Origin: UBA2040 sp041751955
Lineage (GTDB): Bacteria; Bacteroidota; Bacteroidia; Flavobacteriales_D; Crocinitomicaceae
Assembly: GCA_041751955.1 (NCBI GenBank)
Contig: JBGSIB010000033.1
Coordinates: 1 to 19,772 of the forward strand
Direction of reading: 5' to 3'
DNA: 19,772 bases
A program made the position numbers and the translations under genes. Positions 1-9,241 of this stretch are shown here, one piece after another. The notes under the pieces are model-generated. The model made no database searches and was not told where the DNA came from. It worked only from the letters and a program-made list of their open reading frames with translations. Positions within the stretch are counted from its first letter, which is position 1; each line of letters opens with the position of its first letter.

Positions 1-723
1 CGTATTATCCAGCAAGGGAAAAAGAAAAACATATATGAAGATGCCGAAATTGGGTTGAACATTTGGGCAAAATATATGCGCAGTTTCGGTTTAGGATCAA
101 GATTGGGCACCGATATTACCGGTCAGCGACCAGGAAGAATTCCAGATGCAGCCTATTACGACAAATGGTACGGTCATCACCAATGGGCATTTTCAACCAT
201 TCGGTCTAATTCAATTGGTCAAGGAGAAGTAGCCCTTACCCCTTTACAAATGGCAAATTTAGCAGCGATACTTGCCAATCGGGGATGGTTTTATACGCCA
301 CATTTTGTGAAATCTATTGGGAACCAAGGTCCCCTATCCGAATACAAAATCAAACACCAGACTATGGTTGATCGTAAGTATTTCGACCCGGTAGTTGAAG
401 GCATGCGCCGAGTTGTTCATGAAGCTGGCGGAACGGCTCGATTAGCTCGGATTTCTGATATGACTATTTGCGGTAAAACGGGAACGGTAGAAAACTATAT
501 CGGAAAAGCTAAACAGAAAAATCACTCCGTTTTTATTGCGTTTGCACCAATGGATAATCCCAAAATTGCGATTGCCGTTTTTGTTGAAAACGCCGGTGGT
601 GGTGGTGGAACATGGGCCGCACCAACTGCAAGTTTGATGATAGAAAAATATTTGAGAGGCAAAATAAGCGACCCTGCCAAAGAAAAGCGAATCCTTGAAG
701 CGAAATTGTCCAACATGCAATGA
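1..723 (+). CDS. mrdA: Penicillin-binding protein 2 (peptidoglycan transpeptidase), 3' part only
   Basis: This is the C-terminal 240 codons of an elongation-specific D,D-transpeptidase that cross-links peptidoglycan on the outer face of the inner membrane, working with RodA. The reading frame is open from base 1, so the true start lies outside the window; the TTG at 55 is internal. Visible family features are a GQGEVALTPLQMA segment, which matches the PBP2 GQG..TPxQM region, and the KTGT motif encoded at 475-486 (third active-site motif). The SxxK and SxN motifs must lie upstream of the window. A glycine run (VENAGGGGGTW) follows near the C-terminus. The stop overlaps the rodA start as ATGA (720-723), which indicates translational coupling. 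Family assignment is firm; the PBP2 identity rests on these motifs plus the rodA neighbour. Confidence 0.93.
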   Translation, partial: RIIQQGKKKNIYEDAEIGLNIWAKYMRSFGLGSRLGTDITGQRPGRIPDAAYYDKWYGHHQWAFSTIRSNSIGQGEVALTPLQMANLAAILANRGWFYTPHFVKSIGNQGPLSEYKIKHQTMVDRKYFDPVVEGMRRVVHEAGGTARLARISDMTICGKTGTVENYIGKAKQKNHSVFIAFAPMDNPKIAIAVFVENAGGGGGTWAAPTASLMIEKYLRGKISDPAKEKRILEAKLSNMQ

Positions 724-2114
724 GAAAAGAGGACAAAATAACCCAGAATCTCGATTGGCCTTTATTCGCATGTTACCTCGTTTTGGTTACCATGGGTTTG
801 ATGACTGTTTATTCAACAGCCTATGACCCCGAGCACCCCATGATGTATGACATGTCCAAAATGTACGGTAAGCAACTCATGTGGGTCGGCGTATCACTTT
901 TTCTTGGTTTGCTTGTGTTTTTGATAGACTCCTCTATTTATAGAAAATTTGCTGTACCGATATATTTGTTTACGCTTTCTCTTTTGGTACTCGTTTTGTT
1001 CATGCCTGCCATTAATGGAGCACATGCTTGGTTGGGATTTGGTTCTTTCGGTATCCAACCTGCTGAATTTGCAAAAATTGGAACCGCTTTATTGCTGTCC
1101 AGCTATTTGAGCAACCTGAACATGCATCTCCAAACAGTTAAAACAGTTTTTTTAGCGAACGCGATAATTCTAGTGCCAATGACACTGATTATTTTGCAAC
1201 CCGATGCGGGTACCTTGGTTGTCTTTACCTCGTTTTTATTCGTATTGTACCGTGAGGGATTGAGTTATGACCCCATCATTCTAAAAATAACTAATATTAT
1301 TCCAGGCATAAGATTCAAGCAAACCTGGTTGGGGACTCACTTTATACCCATCATGGTATATGTCGTGTTTCTCTGTGTAATCACACTTTTAGTTTCTGCT
1401 AATACTTTTGACTTTTTTATTCCTGGCCTAAAAATTCCAGGTATTGTTGGTGTGCTTTTAGCTTTGGTTGTATTAGCAGCTTTTCTTTATCTTTTTCTCA
1501 GCCGAATGTCTTCACGAAGAGAAAAGAAAAGAGCACTCTTGGTCGTCATCATCGGATTTGCACTGTCTGCTGTTATGTCTCTATCCGTGAATTTTCTATT
1601 TCAAGGATTGGCTCCACATCAAAAGCAAAGAATTGAATTGGTGCTTGGTTTAAATGAAGATGCCGATGGAGCTGACTACAACCGTAATCGAGCAATGGCA
1701 GCCGTTGGCTCTGGTGGTTTTGCTGGAAAGGGATATAAAGGAGCTTCTCTATCCAGCGTGCGTAGCAATCATGTTCCAGAAAGTGAAACCGATTTCATCT
1801 TCTGCCCTTTCGCCGAAGAATGGGGTTTTGTAGGATCTATTTTTCTTGTTGGTGTTTACATTTTCATGCTTTTGCGCATTATAACTATAGCGGAACGTCA
1901 ACGAAGTCGTTATTACAGAATTTATGCCTACGCAGTTGGGATGATTTTGTTCTATCACTTTGCCATTAATATAGGAATGAATATAGGATTTGTGCCCGTC
2001 ATTGGGATACCTTTGCCTTTCTTTAGTTACGGCGGTTCTTCTATGATGAGCTTCTCGATTTTGTTGTTCATTTTGTTAAAATTGGACAGCCAAAGACGCG
2101 ATTTATTGTATTAA
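720..2114 (+). CDS. rodA: RodA, SEDS-family peptidoglycan glycosyltransferase
   Basis: 464-aa polytopic membrane protein. RodA polymerises lipid II into glycan strands in the elongation complex and pairs with PBP2, encoded just upstream with a 4-nt ATGA overlap. SEDS hallmarks are visible: GAHAWLGFGSFGIQPAEFAKI-type segment around residues 99-119, LQPDAGT in the middle (catalytic-region Asp), PESETDFIFCPFAEEWGF, and the closing IPLPFFSYGGSS. It is longer than the 370-aa E. coli protein. The extra length is mainly a hydrophobic segment plus a basic loop (SRMSSRREKKR) between the QPD motif and the HQKQRI motif, suggesting additional membrane segments. FtsW is the alternative, but adjacency to PBP2 favours RodA. 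Confidence 0.95.
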   Translation: MRKEDKITQNLDWPLFACYLVLVTMGLMTVYSTAYDPEHPMMYDMSKMYGKQLMWVGVSLFLGLLVFLIDSSIYRKFAVPIYLFTLSLLVLVLFMPAINGAHAWLGFGSFGIQPAEFAKIGTALLLSSYLSNLNMHLQTVKTVFLANAIILVPMTLIILQPDAGTLVVFTSFLFVLYREGLSYDPIILKITNIIPGIRFKQTWLGTHFIPIMVYVVFLCVITLLVSANTFDFFIPGLKIPGIVGVLLALVVLAAFLYLFLSRMSSRREKKRALLVVIIGFALSAVMSLSVNFLFQGLAPHQKQRIELVLGLNEDADGADYNRNRAMAAVGSGGFAGKGYKGASLSSVRSNHVPESETDFIFCPFAEEWGFVGSIFLVGVYIFMLLRIITIAERQRSRYYRIYAYAVGMILFYHFAINIGMNIGFVPVIGIPLPFFSYGGSSMMSFSILLFILLKLDSQRRDLLY

Positions 2115-2178
2115 TCCGTTATAGACTAGTTTAGAGAATATTAATTAATTTTACGAGTATCATTTCATTGTTTCAATT

Positions 2179-4659
2179 ATGAGCAAAAAGGAAGTCAAAA
2201 AGAAATCGTCACTTTCTCCTGAGGAGAAGAAAAAATATGCCCGTTGGGTTTATATTATCGGCCTTTTCCCTTTAACCCTTATCGTGTGTTTGTTGCTATT
2301 TCAACCCAATAGCTCCATGCCACCTGTATCCATGCTCGACAATCCGCCAGAATTGTTGGCCTCTGTGATGTATGCTGATGATGCTGAGACAGAATTGGGT
2401 CGTTTTTGGCAAATCAATAGAACGAGCGTTCCCTACCATGAAATTTCTCCATACGTAATCGATGCACTGATTTCAACTGAAGACGAAAGGTTTTTGGAGC
2501 ACAATGGGGTGGATTTCAAGGCGTTAGCTAGAGCTGTTGCCAATGCCGGTAGTGCCGGTGGTGGTTCTACAATTACGCAACAATTAGCAAAATTGTTATT
2601 TACGCTTCAATTGAGGGAAGAAGCTACAGCAAGAGGACAGAAATTTGTCCCAGAAAGTGTTTCTGATTTCAAAATTTTCCGTCTTTTCGGAAGGGTAAAC
2701 GAAAAAGCGAAAGAGAATATAATCGCTACACGTCTCGAAAAAAGATTTACCAAAGAAGAAATTATTACCATGTATTTGAATCAGTTTGATTTCTTATACA
2801 ATGCGGTGGGGATTGAAAATGCCGCTCGCGTTTATTTCAACAAAAAACCGAAAGATTTAAATAAATCGGAAGCCGCTATGCTTGTTGGGATGTGTAAAAA
2901 TCCATCCTTGTTCAACCCGCATACCTATGAAATTAAGAACTATCGCCTAAACCTTTCCAATTCGAAAAAGGTTTCTGTCGATAAAATAACTCTGGCAGAA
3001 ATACAGGCGGCGAGAAGTTCAGACAGTTTAAGAGCGGCAAATCGTCGTAATCAGGTTCTTTTTCAGTGGTTAAAAAATAGCGAAAAAGAGAATTCTGCTT
3101 TGCGCGAAAAAATTACACGTGCTGAATATGAAGAATTAATCAAAACACCTATTGTAACTGATTATCAGGTTGTTGACCACAAAGAAGGCATTGCTCCTTA
3201 TTTTAGAGAAGCTTTGCGTTCTGAATTGACTGCGCTCTTCAAAGAAACTAATCCGGACGGAACACTAAAATATAGTCGCCCTGATGGTCGTGAATGGAAC
3301 ATTTACAATGATGGACTAAAAGTTTACACCACCATCAATGTTTCCATGCAAAAATATGCTGAATACGCAGTGGAAACGCAGCTAAAGGCTTTGCAACCGC
3401 AGTTTCACAATCAATTGAAAGGTTTGCGTAACTACCCTTACAGTAACGATCTTAAAGATGAAACCTTTCAACATTTAATCGAGCGAGCGAAAATTAATTC
3501 AGCTCGATACATTGCTTTAAAAGCGAAAGGGATGTCGAAAGAAAATATTTTAAAGACTTTTGATATTCCTCAGCAAATGACCGTCTTTTCCTGGAAAGGT
3601 GATAGAGATACGGTGATGACTCCAACGGATTCCATTCTTTATTACAAATCATATTTGCATGCAGGAATGCTCTCCATTGAACCACAAACAGGATTCGTGA
3701 AAGCTTGGGTTGGTGGCGCAAATATCAATCATTTTGCATACGACCACGTGAGACAAGCAAAACGTCAAGTTGGTTCAACCATAAAACCATTCGTTTACGC
3801 TACAGCTCTAGCCATGGGAACATCCAAACCTTGTACAGTTTTCTCTGGTGGATATTGTGTTGGCAATTGGTGTCCAGGTGGTAAAGCTGCTGGAACAATG
3901 GCTGATGGTTTAGCTCAATCTTCTAATCCAACAACTGTTGCGGTAATGTCCACAATGGGGCCAAAAGCGGGCGCTGTAAACATTGCCAAATTTTTGAAAG
4001 ATGTTGGTATTGACTTACCGCCAGAGCAAATTACTCCACCTATGTGCTTGGGAACGATGGATTTGTCTTTGTATGAACTCGTTTCAGCACAGGCAATGTT
4101 TGTTAATCAAGGGATTTACAATTCTCCTTCTACCATCCTTCGAATTGAAGACAGAAATGGTAACGTAATTTACAACGCTCAACCTGTTACCCGAGAAGCT
4201 TTGAACGAAAATGTAGCCTACACGATGTTAATGATGTTGAAAGGAACCGTTGACAGAGGTACAGCTCGAAGATTAAGAAGTTCGGCTCCATATGCAAATA
4301 TAAAAGCGCCAATGGGCGGTAAAACAGGAACTACACAAAATAACTCCGACGGTTGGTTTATGGGTTTCACACCTGAATTAGTAACTGGCGTTTGGATTGG
4401 AGCCGAGGAAAGATCTGTTCGTTGGAGGTCTACAGGTCAAGGTCAAGGTGCGGCCGTTGCCTTGCCCGCTTATGGTTATTACATGAACAAAATATACAAA
4501 GACGCAAAATTGGGTCTTTCCACTTCTGATTTCGAAAAACCTGCTGGATATGATCCCGACCAATTCCGTTGTGATGGTTTGCAGGGTCTTGATGGAGGTG
4601 GCGGCTATTACTTTTACGAAGAACCCGCAACGTCAGACGGCGAAAATCCCTTTTTATAA
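2179..4659 (+). CDS. Class A penicillin-binding protein (GT51 transglycosylase plus transpeptidase), PBP1A-like
   Basis: 826-aa bifunctional enzyme that both polymerises and cross-links peptidoglycan. The N-terminus is lysine-rich and cytosolic, with one membrane anchor at about residues 23-41. The GT51 domain shows EDERFLEHNGVD at 101-112 (catalytic Glu101) and GGGSTITQQLAK at 127-138. The transpeptidase domain carries the SxxK motif STIK with Ser533, SSN at 581-583, and KTGT from Lys715. A linker of about 200 residues separates the two domains. The C-terminal tail is Gly-rich then acidic (ends ENPFL). It follows rodA after a 64-nt gap in which I saw no clear promoter, and it ends 1 nt before the scoA start. 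The subtype (1A versus 1B/1C) is not decided from sequence alone. Confidence 0.94.
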   Translation: MSKKEVKKKSSLSPEEKKKYARWVYIIGLFPLTLIVCLLLFQPNSSMPPVSMLDNPPELLASVMYADDAETELGRFWQINRTSVPYHEISPYVIDALISTEDERFLEHNGVDFKALARAVANAGSAGGGSTITQQLAKLLFTLQLREEATARGQKFVPESVSDFKIFRLFGRVNEKAKENIIATRLEKRFTKEEIITMYLNQFDFLYNAVGIENAARVYFNKKPKDLNKSEAAMLVGMCKNPSLFNPHTYEIKNYRLNLSNSKKVSVDKITLAEIQAARSSDSLRAANRRNQVLFQWLKNSEKENSALREKITRAEYEELIKTPIVTDYQVVDHKEGIAPYFREALRSELTALFKETNPDGTLKYSRPDGREWNIYNDGLKVYTTINVSMQKYAEYAVETQLKALQPQFHNQLKGLRNYPYSNDLKDETFQHLIERAKINSARYIALKAKGMSKENILKTFDIPQQMTVFSWKGDRDTVMTPTDSILYYKSYLHAGMLSIEPQTGFVKAWVGGANINHFAYDHVRQAKRQVGSTIKPFVYATALAMGTSKPCTVFSGGYCVGNWCPGGKAAGTMADGLAQSSNPTTVAVMSTMGPKAGAVNIAKFLKDVGIDLPPEQITPPMCLGTMDLSLYELVSAQAMFVNQGIYNSPSTILRIEDRNGNVIYNAQPVTREALNENVAYTMLMMLKGTVDRGTARRLRSSAPYANIKAPMGGKTGTTQNNSDGWFMGFTPELVTGVWIGAEERSVRWRSTGQGQGAAVALPAYGYYMNKIYKDAKLGLSTSDFEKPAGYDPDQFRCDGLQGLDGGGGYYFYEEPATSDGENPFL

Positions 4660-4660
4660 G

Positions 4661-5359
4661 ATGAACAAAGTAGTAAAAGACGTAAATGAAGCATTAGTCG
4701 GTATTGAAGACAATATGACCCTCATGTTGGGTGGTTTTGGCTTGTGCGGAATACCGGAAAACTCCATTCAAAAACTCGTAGAATTAGGCGTTAAAAATCT
4801 TACGTGTATATCTAATAATGCTGGTGTAGACGATTTTGGTTTGGGCTTGCTCTTGCAAGGAAAACAAATCAAGAAAATGATCAGTTCCTACGTTGGTGAA
4901 AACGATGAATTCGAAAGACAAATGTTATCTGGTGAATTAGAAGTGCATCTGATTCCTCAAGGTTCTTTGGCAGAAAGATGTCGCGCTGGCGGTGCTGGAA
5001 TTCCTGCTTTTTTCACGCCAGCAGGATTTGGAACTGAAGTTGCTGAAGGAAAAGAAGTGCGCGAATTCAACGGAAAACCGCATATACTTGAAATGGCTTT
5101 AACAGCCGATTTTGCTATCGTAAAAGCCTGGAAAGGAGACACGGAAGGAAATTTAATTTTCAAAGCAACGGCACGAAATTTCAACCCTATGATGGCCATG
5201 GCAGGGAAAATCACCATTGCTGAAGTGGAAGAACTGGTTCCTGCAGGTGAATTGGATCCCAATGAAATCCATACCCCGGGTATTTTTGTTCAGCGTATTT
5301 TCCAAGGAGAAAAATTTGAAAAAAGAATCGAGCAACGAACGGTAAAACCGCGTGTTTAA
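4661..5359 (+). CDS. scoA: 3-oxoacid CoA-transferase subunit A
   Basis: 232-aa alpha subunit of succinyl-CoA:3-ketoacid CoA-transferase, which moves CoA between succinate and acetoacetate in ketone body, butyrate or branched-chain catabolism. The glycine-rich GGFGLCGIPENSI segment at 24-36 is typical of the alpha subunit, and GSLAERCRAGGAGIPAFFTPAGFGT is a diagnostic middle segment. The ATG at 4661 is chosen because the family begins MNKVVKDVNEAL; the frame stays open upstream into the PBP gene but that part does not resemble the family. The start lies 1 nt after the PBP stop, and the stop overlaps the next gene by one base (TAATG). The partner subunit B is not adjacent but 1.8 kb downstream, beyond a membrane protein gene. 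Confidence 0.93.
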   Translation: MNKVVKDVNEALVGIEDNMTLMLGGFGLCGIPENSIQKLVELGVKNLTCISNNAGVDDFGLGLLLQGKQIKKMISSYVGENDEFERQMLSGELEVHLIPQGSLAERCRAGGAGIPAFFTPAGFGTEVAEGKEVREFNGKPHILEMALTADFAIVKAWKGDTEGNLIFKATARNFNPMMAMAGKITIAEVEELVPAGELDPNEIHTPGIFVQRIFQGEKFEKRIEQRTVKPRV

Positions 5360-7155
5360 TGTTTCTCGATAATTGGTTAACGGAAAAACGTTTTCGCCTT
5401 TTTTCCTGGTTATTGTTTTCGTTACTTTTTGTTTACATCCTACTTCGTGCTTTTTTTGTTGATTTATTACACGACGAAGCGGCAACTTTTTTGCACTATA
5501 TTGAAACAGGATATATTTGGAACGACAAAACCATGCTCGACGCCAACAATCATTTGTTAAACAGTTTCTTAGGTAGAATTATTTTCCGTGTTTTTGGAGA
5601 AAATTACTTTCTTCTTCGTCTTCCAAATGTTCTTTCTTTTCCAATCTATTTTTGGGCTTTATATCAATTGACAGCTGTCTTCAAAAAGTTTTCGATTCGC
5701 TCAATTGTCTTGGTCGGAATTAGTTGTATACCTTTTATTCTCGAGTATTTTTCGAATTGCCGAGGTTATGGCATTTCTATGGCCTTTTTCCTTTGCGGAC
5801 TAGTTTTTATTGGTCGCATGATCCAGGACTTTAGCTTTAAAAATCAATTGCTCTTTTCAATCTGCCTCATTTTAGCAGTCTACGCCAATTTAACTTTTAT
5901 CGTTTCTGCTGTCCTCGCTTCTGCATTTGTTCTAATGCATCAAATCATTCTACGAAAAACCTTGACCCTAAAAAATCAAGCATTACATTTTTTATTTCAT
6001 CTCTTCTTTGCTATAGCAATTTTGCCAGCAATCTATTTCTCTTTAAAGCTAAAAGATAGTGGTGCCTTGTACTATGGTGAGCTCGATGGATTGTGGGAAG
6101 TAACAGGTAAAACTTTATCGAGATACGTGCTTTTTACCGACCACACTATCCTTAAATGGATATGTATTGCCCTAGGAATAAGTATCATTTTCCTTCTAGT
6201 AATGCGATGGATAAAACTGGGTGCTGGCGATTTTTTCAAGGACAAAAATACTTTGATTGCCTGGTTCTTTTTTGGTCACATCGCTGTGATTGAAGTGCTT
6301 GCACAATTCATGAAAGTGAATTATCCCGAAGATAGAGTTGGTATGTATTTGATCATTCTGTCTATTCTTTTGGTGACCAGCGAAATGTCAAAATTAAAAA
6401 GCTCGACTTGGTTCTATCTGCCTCTTCTCTTTTTTCCTATCTCTTTTGTTCCCAAAATAAATTTGACCACTTCAGTCTTTTCTCCCGACGACAGAATGAC
6501 AGAGACTTTTTATCATGAAGTTGACAAGGCTTTTGATAACGACCATACAAGTCTTTCGGTTTATAATTTGATGTGTTTAACATGGGGGATTCACGATCGG
6601 GAATCAAATCGTGCCCGTATTCCTATCAATTTTAACAATGCAACCAATAGTGCAGACATCGTTTTGAGCAGAGAAAATTTGAAACAACCCGCCACTTTTT
6701 GGGTTGAATTTGACTCACTCTATCGAGATCCAACAAACGGCTTTTTGCTTTTCAAACGAAAAAACATTCCGTCCAAAACTGTTGTTTTCGATACGACTTT
6801 TACACGTTCAAAATCATACGATGAGTTCATTAATATTAGAACCATAAAAATTCCAGATAGTCTTCGGGGAATAAAGATGCAGGTACATATTAAGGGTATG
6901 GTTTCAGTTGACAATCCCCGAGAGGAATTAACAATGACCTATTCCGCATTTGATAAAAATGGACAAAACACGATATACGACGGCTGGACCACTCGCTGGA
7001 ATAATGGTTTGAAAAAAGAGCAAAAATTACTCTATAATTTCCCCATTGAAAAATGGACCGAAAACGACGACGAAGTGAGAATTTACCTTTTCAATAAATT
7101 CAAAACAGGAGTTGCGCTCAAAAATGTTAAATTTGAACTACTAAGAATAGATTAA
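5359..7155 (+). CDS. GT-C-fold membrane glycosyltransferase-like protein (PMT/ArnT type)
   Basis: 598-aa integral membrane protein with about ten hydrophobic segments in the first 370 residues and a soluble, beta-rich C-terminal region of about 200 residues. Features expected of lipid-sugar-dependent GT-C enzymes (GT39/GT83, PMT_2) are visible: an acidic pair HDEA (Asp39-Glu40) in the first extracytoplasmic loop, a DANNHLLNSFL segment at 61-71 that corresponds to the D..NHPPLYY-type loop, and NCRGYGISMAFF near 133, resembling the xARxYxL element. The donor, acceptor and product cannot be read from sequence. The gene is inserted between the two subunits of a CoA-transferase, overlapping scoA by 1 nt and ending 1 nt before scoB, so it must share their transcript. 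O-antigen polymerase-like proteins are a less likely alternative. Confidence 0.75.
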   Translation: MFLDNWLTEKRFRLFSWLLFSLLFVYILLRAFFVDLLHDEAATFLHYIETGYIWNDKTMLDANNHLLNSFLGRIIFRVFGENYFLLRLPNVLSFPIYFWALYQLTAVFKKFSIRSIVLVGISCIPFILEYFSNCRGYGISMAFFLCGLVFIGRMIQDFSFKNQLLFSICLILAVYANLTFIVSAVLASAFVLMHQIILRKTLTLKNQALHFLFHLFFAIAILPAIYFSLKLKDSGALYYGELDGLWEVTGKTLSRYVLFTDHTILKWICIALGISIIFLLVMRWIKLGAGDFFKDKNTLIAWFFFGHIAVIEVLAQFMKVNYPEDRVGMYLIILSILLVTSEMSKLKSSTWFYLPLLFFPISFVPKINLTTSVFSPDDRMTETFYHEVDKAFDNDHTSLSVYNLMCLTWGIHDRESNRARIPINFNNATNSADIVLSRENLKQPATFWVEFDSLYRDPTNGFLLFKRKNIPSKTVVFDTTFTRSKSYDEFINIRTIKIPDSLRGIKMQVHIKGMVSVDNPREELTMTYSAFDKNGQNTIYDGWTTRWNNGLKKEQKLLYNFPIEKWTENDDEVRIYLFNKFKTGVALKNVKFELLRID

Positions 7156-7156
7156 T

Positions 7157-7813
7157 ATGGCACTCGACAAAAACGGAATTGCTCAGCGAATAGCACAAGA
7201 ATTGAGAGACGGATGGTATGTCAATTTAGGGATTGGTATTCCAACTTTGGTGGCGAACTATATTCCACAAGGAATTGAAGTTGAGTTTCAGTCTGAAAAT
7301 GGTATTTTGGGCATGGGGCCATTTCCTTTTGAAGGCGAAGAAGATGCCGACCTCATCAATGCTGGAAAACAAACGATTACGGCCTTGAAAGGTGCAGTGT
7401 TTTTCGATTCCGCCATGTCTTTCGCTATGATTCGTGGTCAGCATGTTCAATTGACCGTTCTAGGCGCTATGGAAGTTGACCAAAACGGCGACATTGCCAA
7501 CTGGAAAATTCCAGGTAAAATGGTAAAAGGAATGGGCGGAGCAATGGATTTAGTGGCTTCTGCGGAAAATATTATTGTTGCTATGATGCACACGAATCGT
7601 GCAGGAGAATCAAAGATTTTAAGCAAATGTACGCTTCCTTTGACGGGCGTTGCTTGTGTGAAAAAAGTCGTGACCGAATTGGCCGTGTTGGATATTAAAG
7701 AGGGTAAATTTCATTTGGTAGAACGAGCACCTGGCGTTTCGGTTGAAGAAATAATTTCGAAAACTGAAGGAGAATTGGTAGTACCCAATCATGTTCCTGA
7801 AATGCAATTCTAA
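7157..7813 (+). CDS. scoB: 3-oxoacid CoA-transferase subunit B
   Basis: 218-aa beta subunit of the same CoA-transferase as scoA. It begins with the family's typical MALDKNGIAQRIAQEL and YVNLGIGIPTLVANYIP. The SENG motif is at 46-49, and Glu47 is the expected nucleophile that forms the enzyme-CoA thioester. GMGGAMDLV and a C-terminal EGELVVPNHVPEM complete the family pattern. Length is normal for a stand-alone beta subunit. Start ATG is 1 nt after the stop of the membrane protein gene. The two subunits are presumably made from the same transcript despite the intervening gene. Confidence 0.94.
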   Translation: MALDKNGIAQRIAQELRDGWYVNLGIGIPTLVANYIPQGIEVEFQSENGILGMGPFPFEGEEDADLINAGKQTITALKGAVFFDSAMSFAMIRGQHVQLTVLGAMEVDQNGDIANWKIPGKMVKGMGGAMDLVASAENIIVAMMHTNRAGESKILSKCTLPLTGVACVKKVVTELAVLDIKEGKFHLVERAPGVSVEEIISKTEGELVVPNHVPEMQF

Positions 7814-9193
7814 TTGATTTCCTTTAAAAGAAATTGGAGTTATCTGGCGACACTTTTATTCTGTGTTGCATGGTTGGCTTACAATTATTCTTTGCTCCAA
7901 ACTCCCGTCGATCCGGGGGATGGAATTCAGCACATTTTTATAGCTCAAGCGAGTTGGTACAAACCTATTCTTTTCCTCGATCATTGGGGAAAACCTTTGT
8001 TCATTTTATTGAGTAGTGCATTTGCTCAATTTGGGTTTGGTGGAATGGTTGTGTTCAATATTCTTGTCTTTATTTTAACCGTCATTTTCGCTTGGAAAAT
8101 ACTCCATCATTTCAAAGTCAATCGGCATTATGCACTTAGTTTTCCTTTCTTCTTATTGCTCACACAGGACTACTCGAACACCCTGTTAGGAGGCTTAACG
8201 GAACCTTTGTTTTCTCTACTTCTAGTGATCGCAACATGGTTTTGGATCAAGGAAAAGTTCGTCTTTTTCGCAATATTCATTGGATTATTGCTGTTTTCGC
8301 GTAGTGAAGGAATGCTCCCTCTCGTTTTGGGCTTCCTTCTGTTGACGTACACAAAGCATTGGAAAGCGGTTCCTTTTCTGTTTTTGCCGCTAGCGATTTA
8401 TAGTTTCATTGGGCTCTTTTCATTGGGTGATTTTTTCTGGTATTTTACACAATCTCCTTATCAATTATCAGATGGAATTTATGGTATCGGCAGCTACGAC
8501 CATTACTTGATGAGCTACAAAAACTTCATCGGAAATCACGGTTTGTTTTTGTTCATTTTAGCCATTCCAGCAACGGTAATTCACTTTATCAGAAAAGAAT
8601 ATTCGAACACAACTTGCGGCATGACTTACCTCGGATACGGAACTTTTCTTGGGGTAATTTTAGTTCACAGTTATTTATGGGGAACAGGAAAAGGTGGCTC
8701 GATGGGACTGACTCGAATAGCCACATTAGCACTTCCTTCTTTTCTTATTTGCCAATTCTATTTTCTTTCCAAAACACCTTGGAAATGGCCAAAACTTTCC
8801 AATATTTTCGCGCTGGGTTTATTCAGTATTTTATTTGGCTACTTGATTTTTACACCTTATTTGAACAAAAATTCCAAGCCCATGGAACTAGCTGTTAAAG
8901 CGGTTTTTCAGAAAAATGAAAGTCTTCTCAAAGGACAAAAAGTGGAAACTTCTCACCCCTATTTCGCCTTGCTTTTGGAAGAAAATTATTTGAAACCAAA
9001 ATCCAAAGTTCATCTCATGGCTTCCGATTTGCCCAAAAGCTCACTGTCTGGAACGTACATTTTATGGGACAGTCATTTCGGGCCGTTGGAAAGCCGTGTT
9101 CCTTTAAAATTCTTGATGGAAAATCCGAAAATTAAATTGATTTCTGCTGAAAAAGCTGAACAAGACGAGGTTTATCTTTTTCGATGGGAATAA
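7814..9193 (+). CDS. Second polytopic GT-C-type membrane protein, TTG start
   Basis: 459-aa hydrophobic protein with about nine to ten membrane segments and a short soluble tail from about residue 350. The architecture echoes the upstream membrane protein: one N-terminal membrane helix, then an acidic loop (PVDPGDGIQH, Asp33 and Asp36), then an FLDHWGKPLF segment and a LTEPLF element of the kind seen in lipid-linked sugar transferases. No function can be named beyond a GT-C-like enzyme. The frame has no ATG before about codon 75, so the TTG at 7814, directly after and in frame with the scoB stop, is the most likely start; it may be translated by termination-reinitiation. This gene ends the plus-strand block. 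Confidence 0.65.
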   Translation: MISFKRNWSYLATLLFCVAWLAYNYSLLQTPVDPGDGIQHIFIAQASWYKPILFLDHWGKPLFILLSSAFAQFGFGGMVVFNILVFILTVIFAWKILHHFKVNRHYALSFPFFLLLTQDYSNTLLGGLTEPLFSLLLVIATWFWIKEKFVFFAIFIGLLLFSRSEGMLPLVLGFLLLTYTKHWKAVPFLFLPLAIYSFIGLFSLGDFFWYFTQSPYQLSDGIYGIGSYDHYLMSYKNFIGNHGLFLFILAIPATVIHFIRKEYSNTTCGMTYLGYGTFLGVILVHSYLWGTGKGGSMGLTRIATLALPSFLICQFYFLSKTPWKWPKLSNIFALGLFSILFGYLIFTPYLNKNSKPMELAVKAVFQKNESLLKGQKVETSHPYFALLLEENYLKPKSKVHLMASDLPKSSLSGTYILWDSHFGPLESRVPLKFLMENPKIKLISAEKAEQDEVYLFRWE

Positions 9194-9204
9194 TTATGAA
9201 TCGA

Positions 9205-9238
9205 CTCTCTCATTCTGGAAATCTATCAAATGAGACAG
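9205..9238. terminator. Weak hairpin between convergent genes
   Basis: Bases 9205-9214 and 9229-9238 form a 10-bp stem with one mismatch (inner arms TCTCATT and AATGAGA), with a 14-nt loop. It lies in the 48-bp gap where the plus-strand membrane protein gene and the minus-strand nadD meet. A convergent terminator is the natural reading, but there is no T-tract on either strand, so this is only a candidate. Confidence 0.35.
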
Positions 9239-9241
9239 AAC

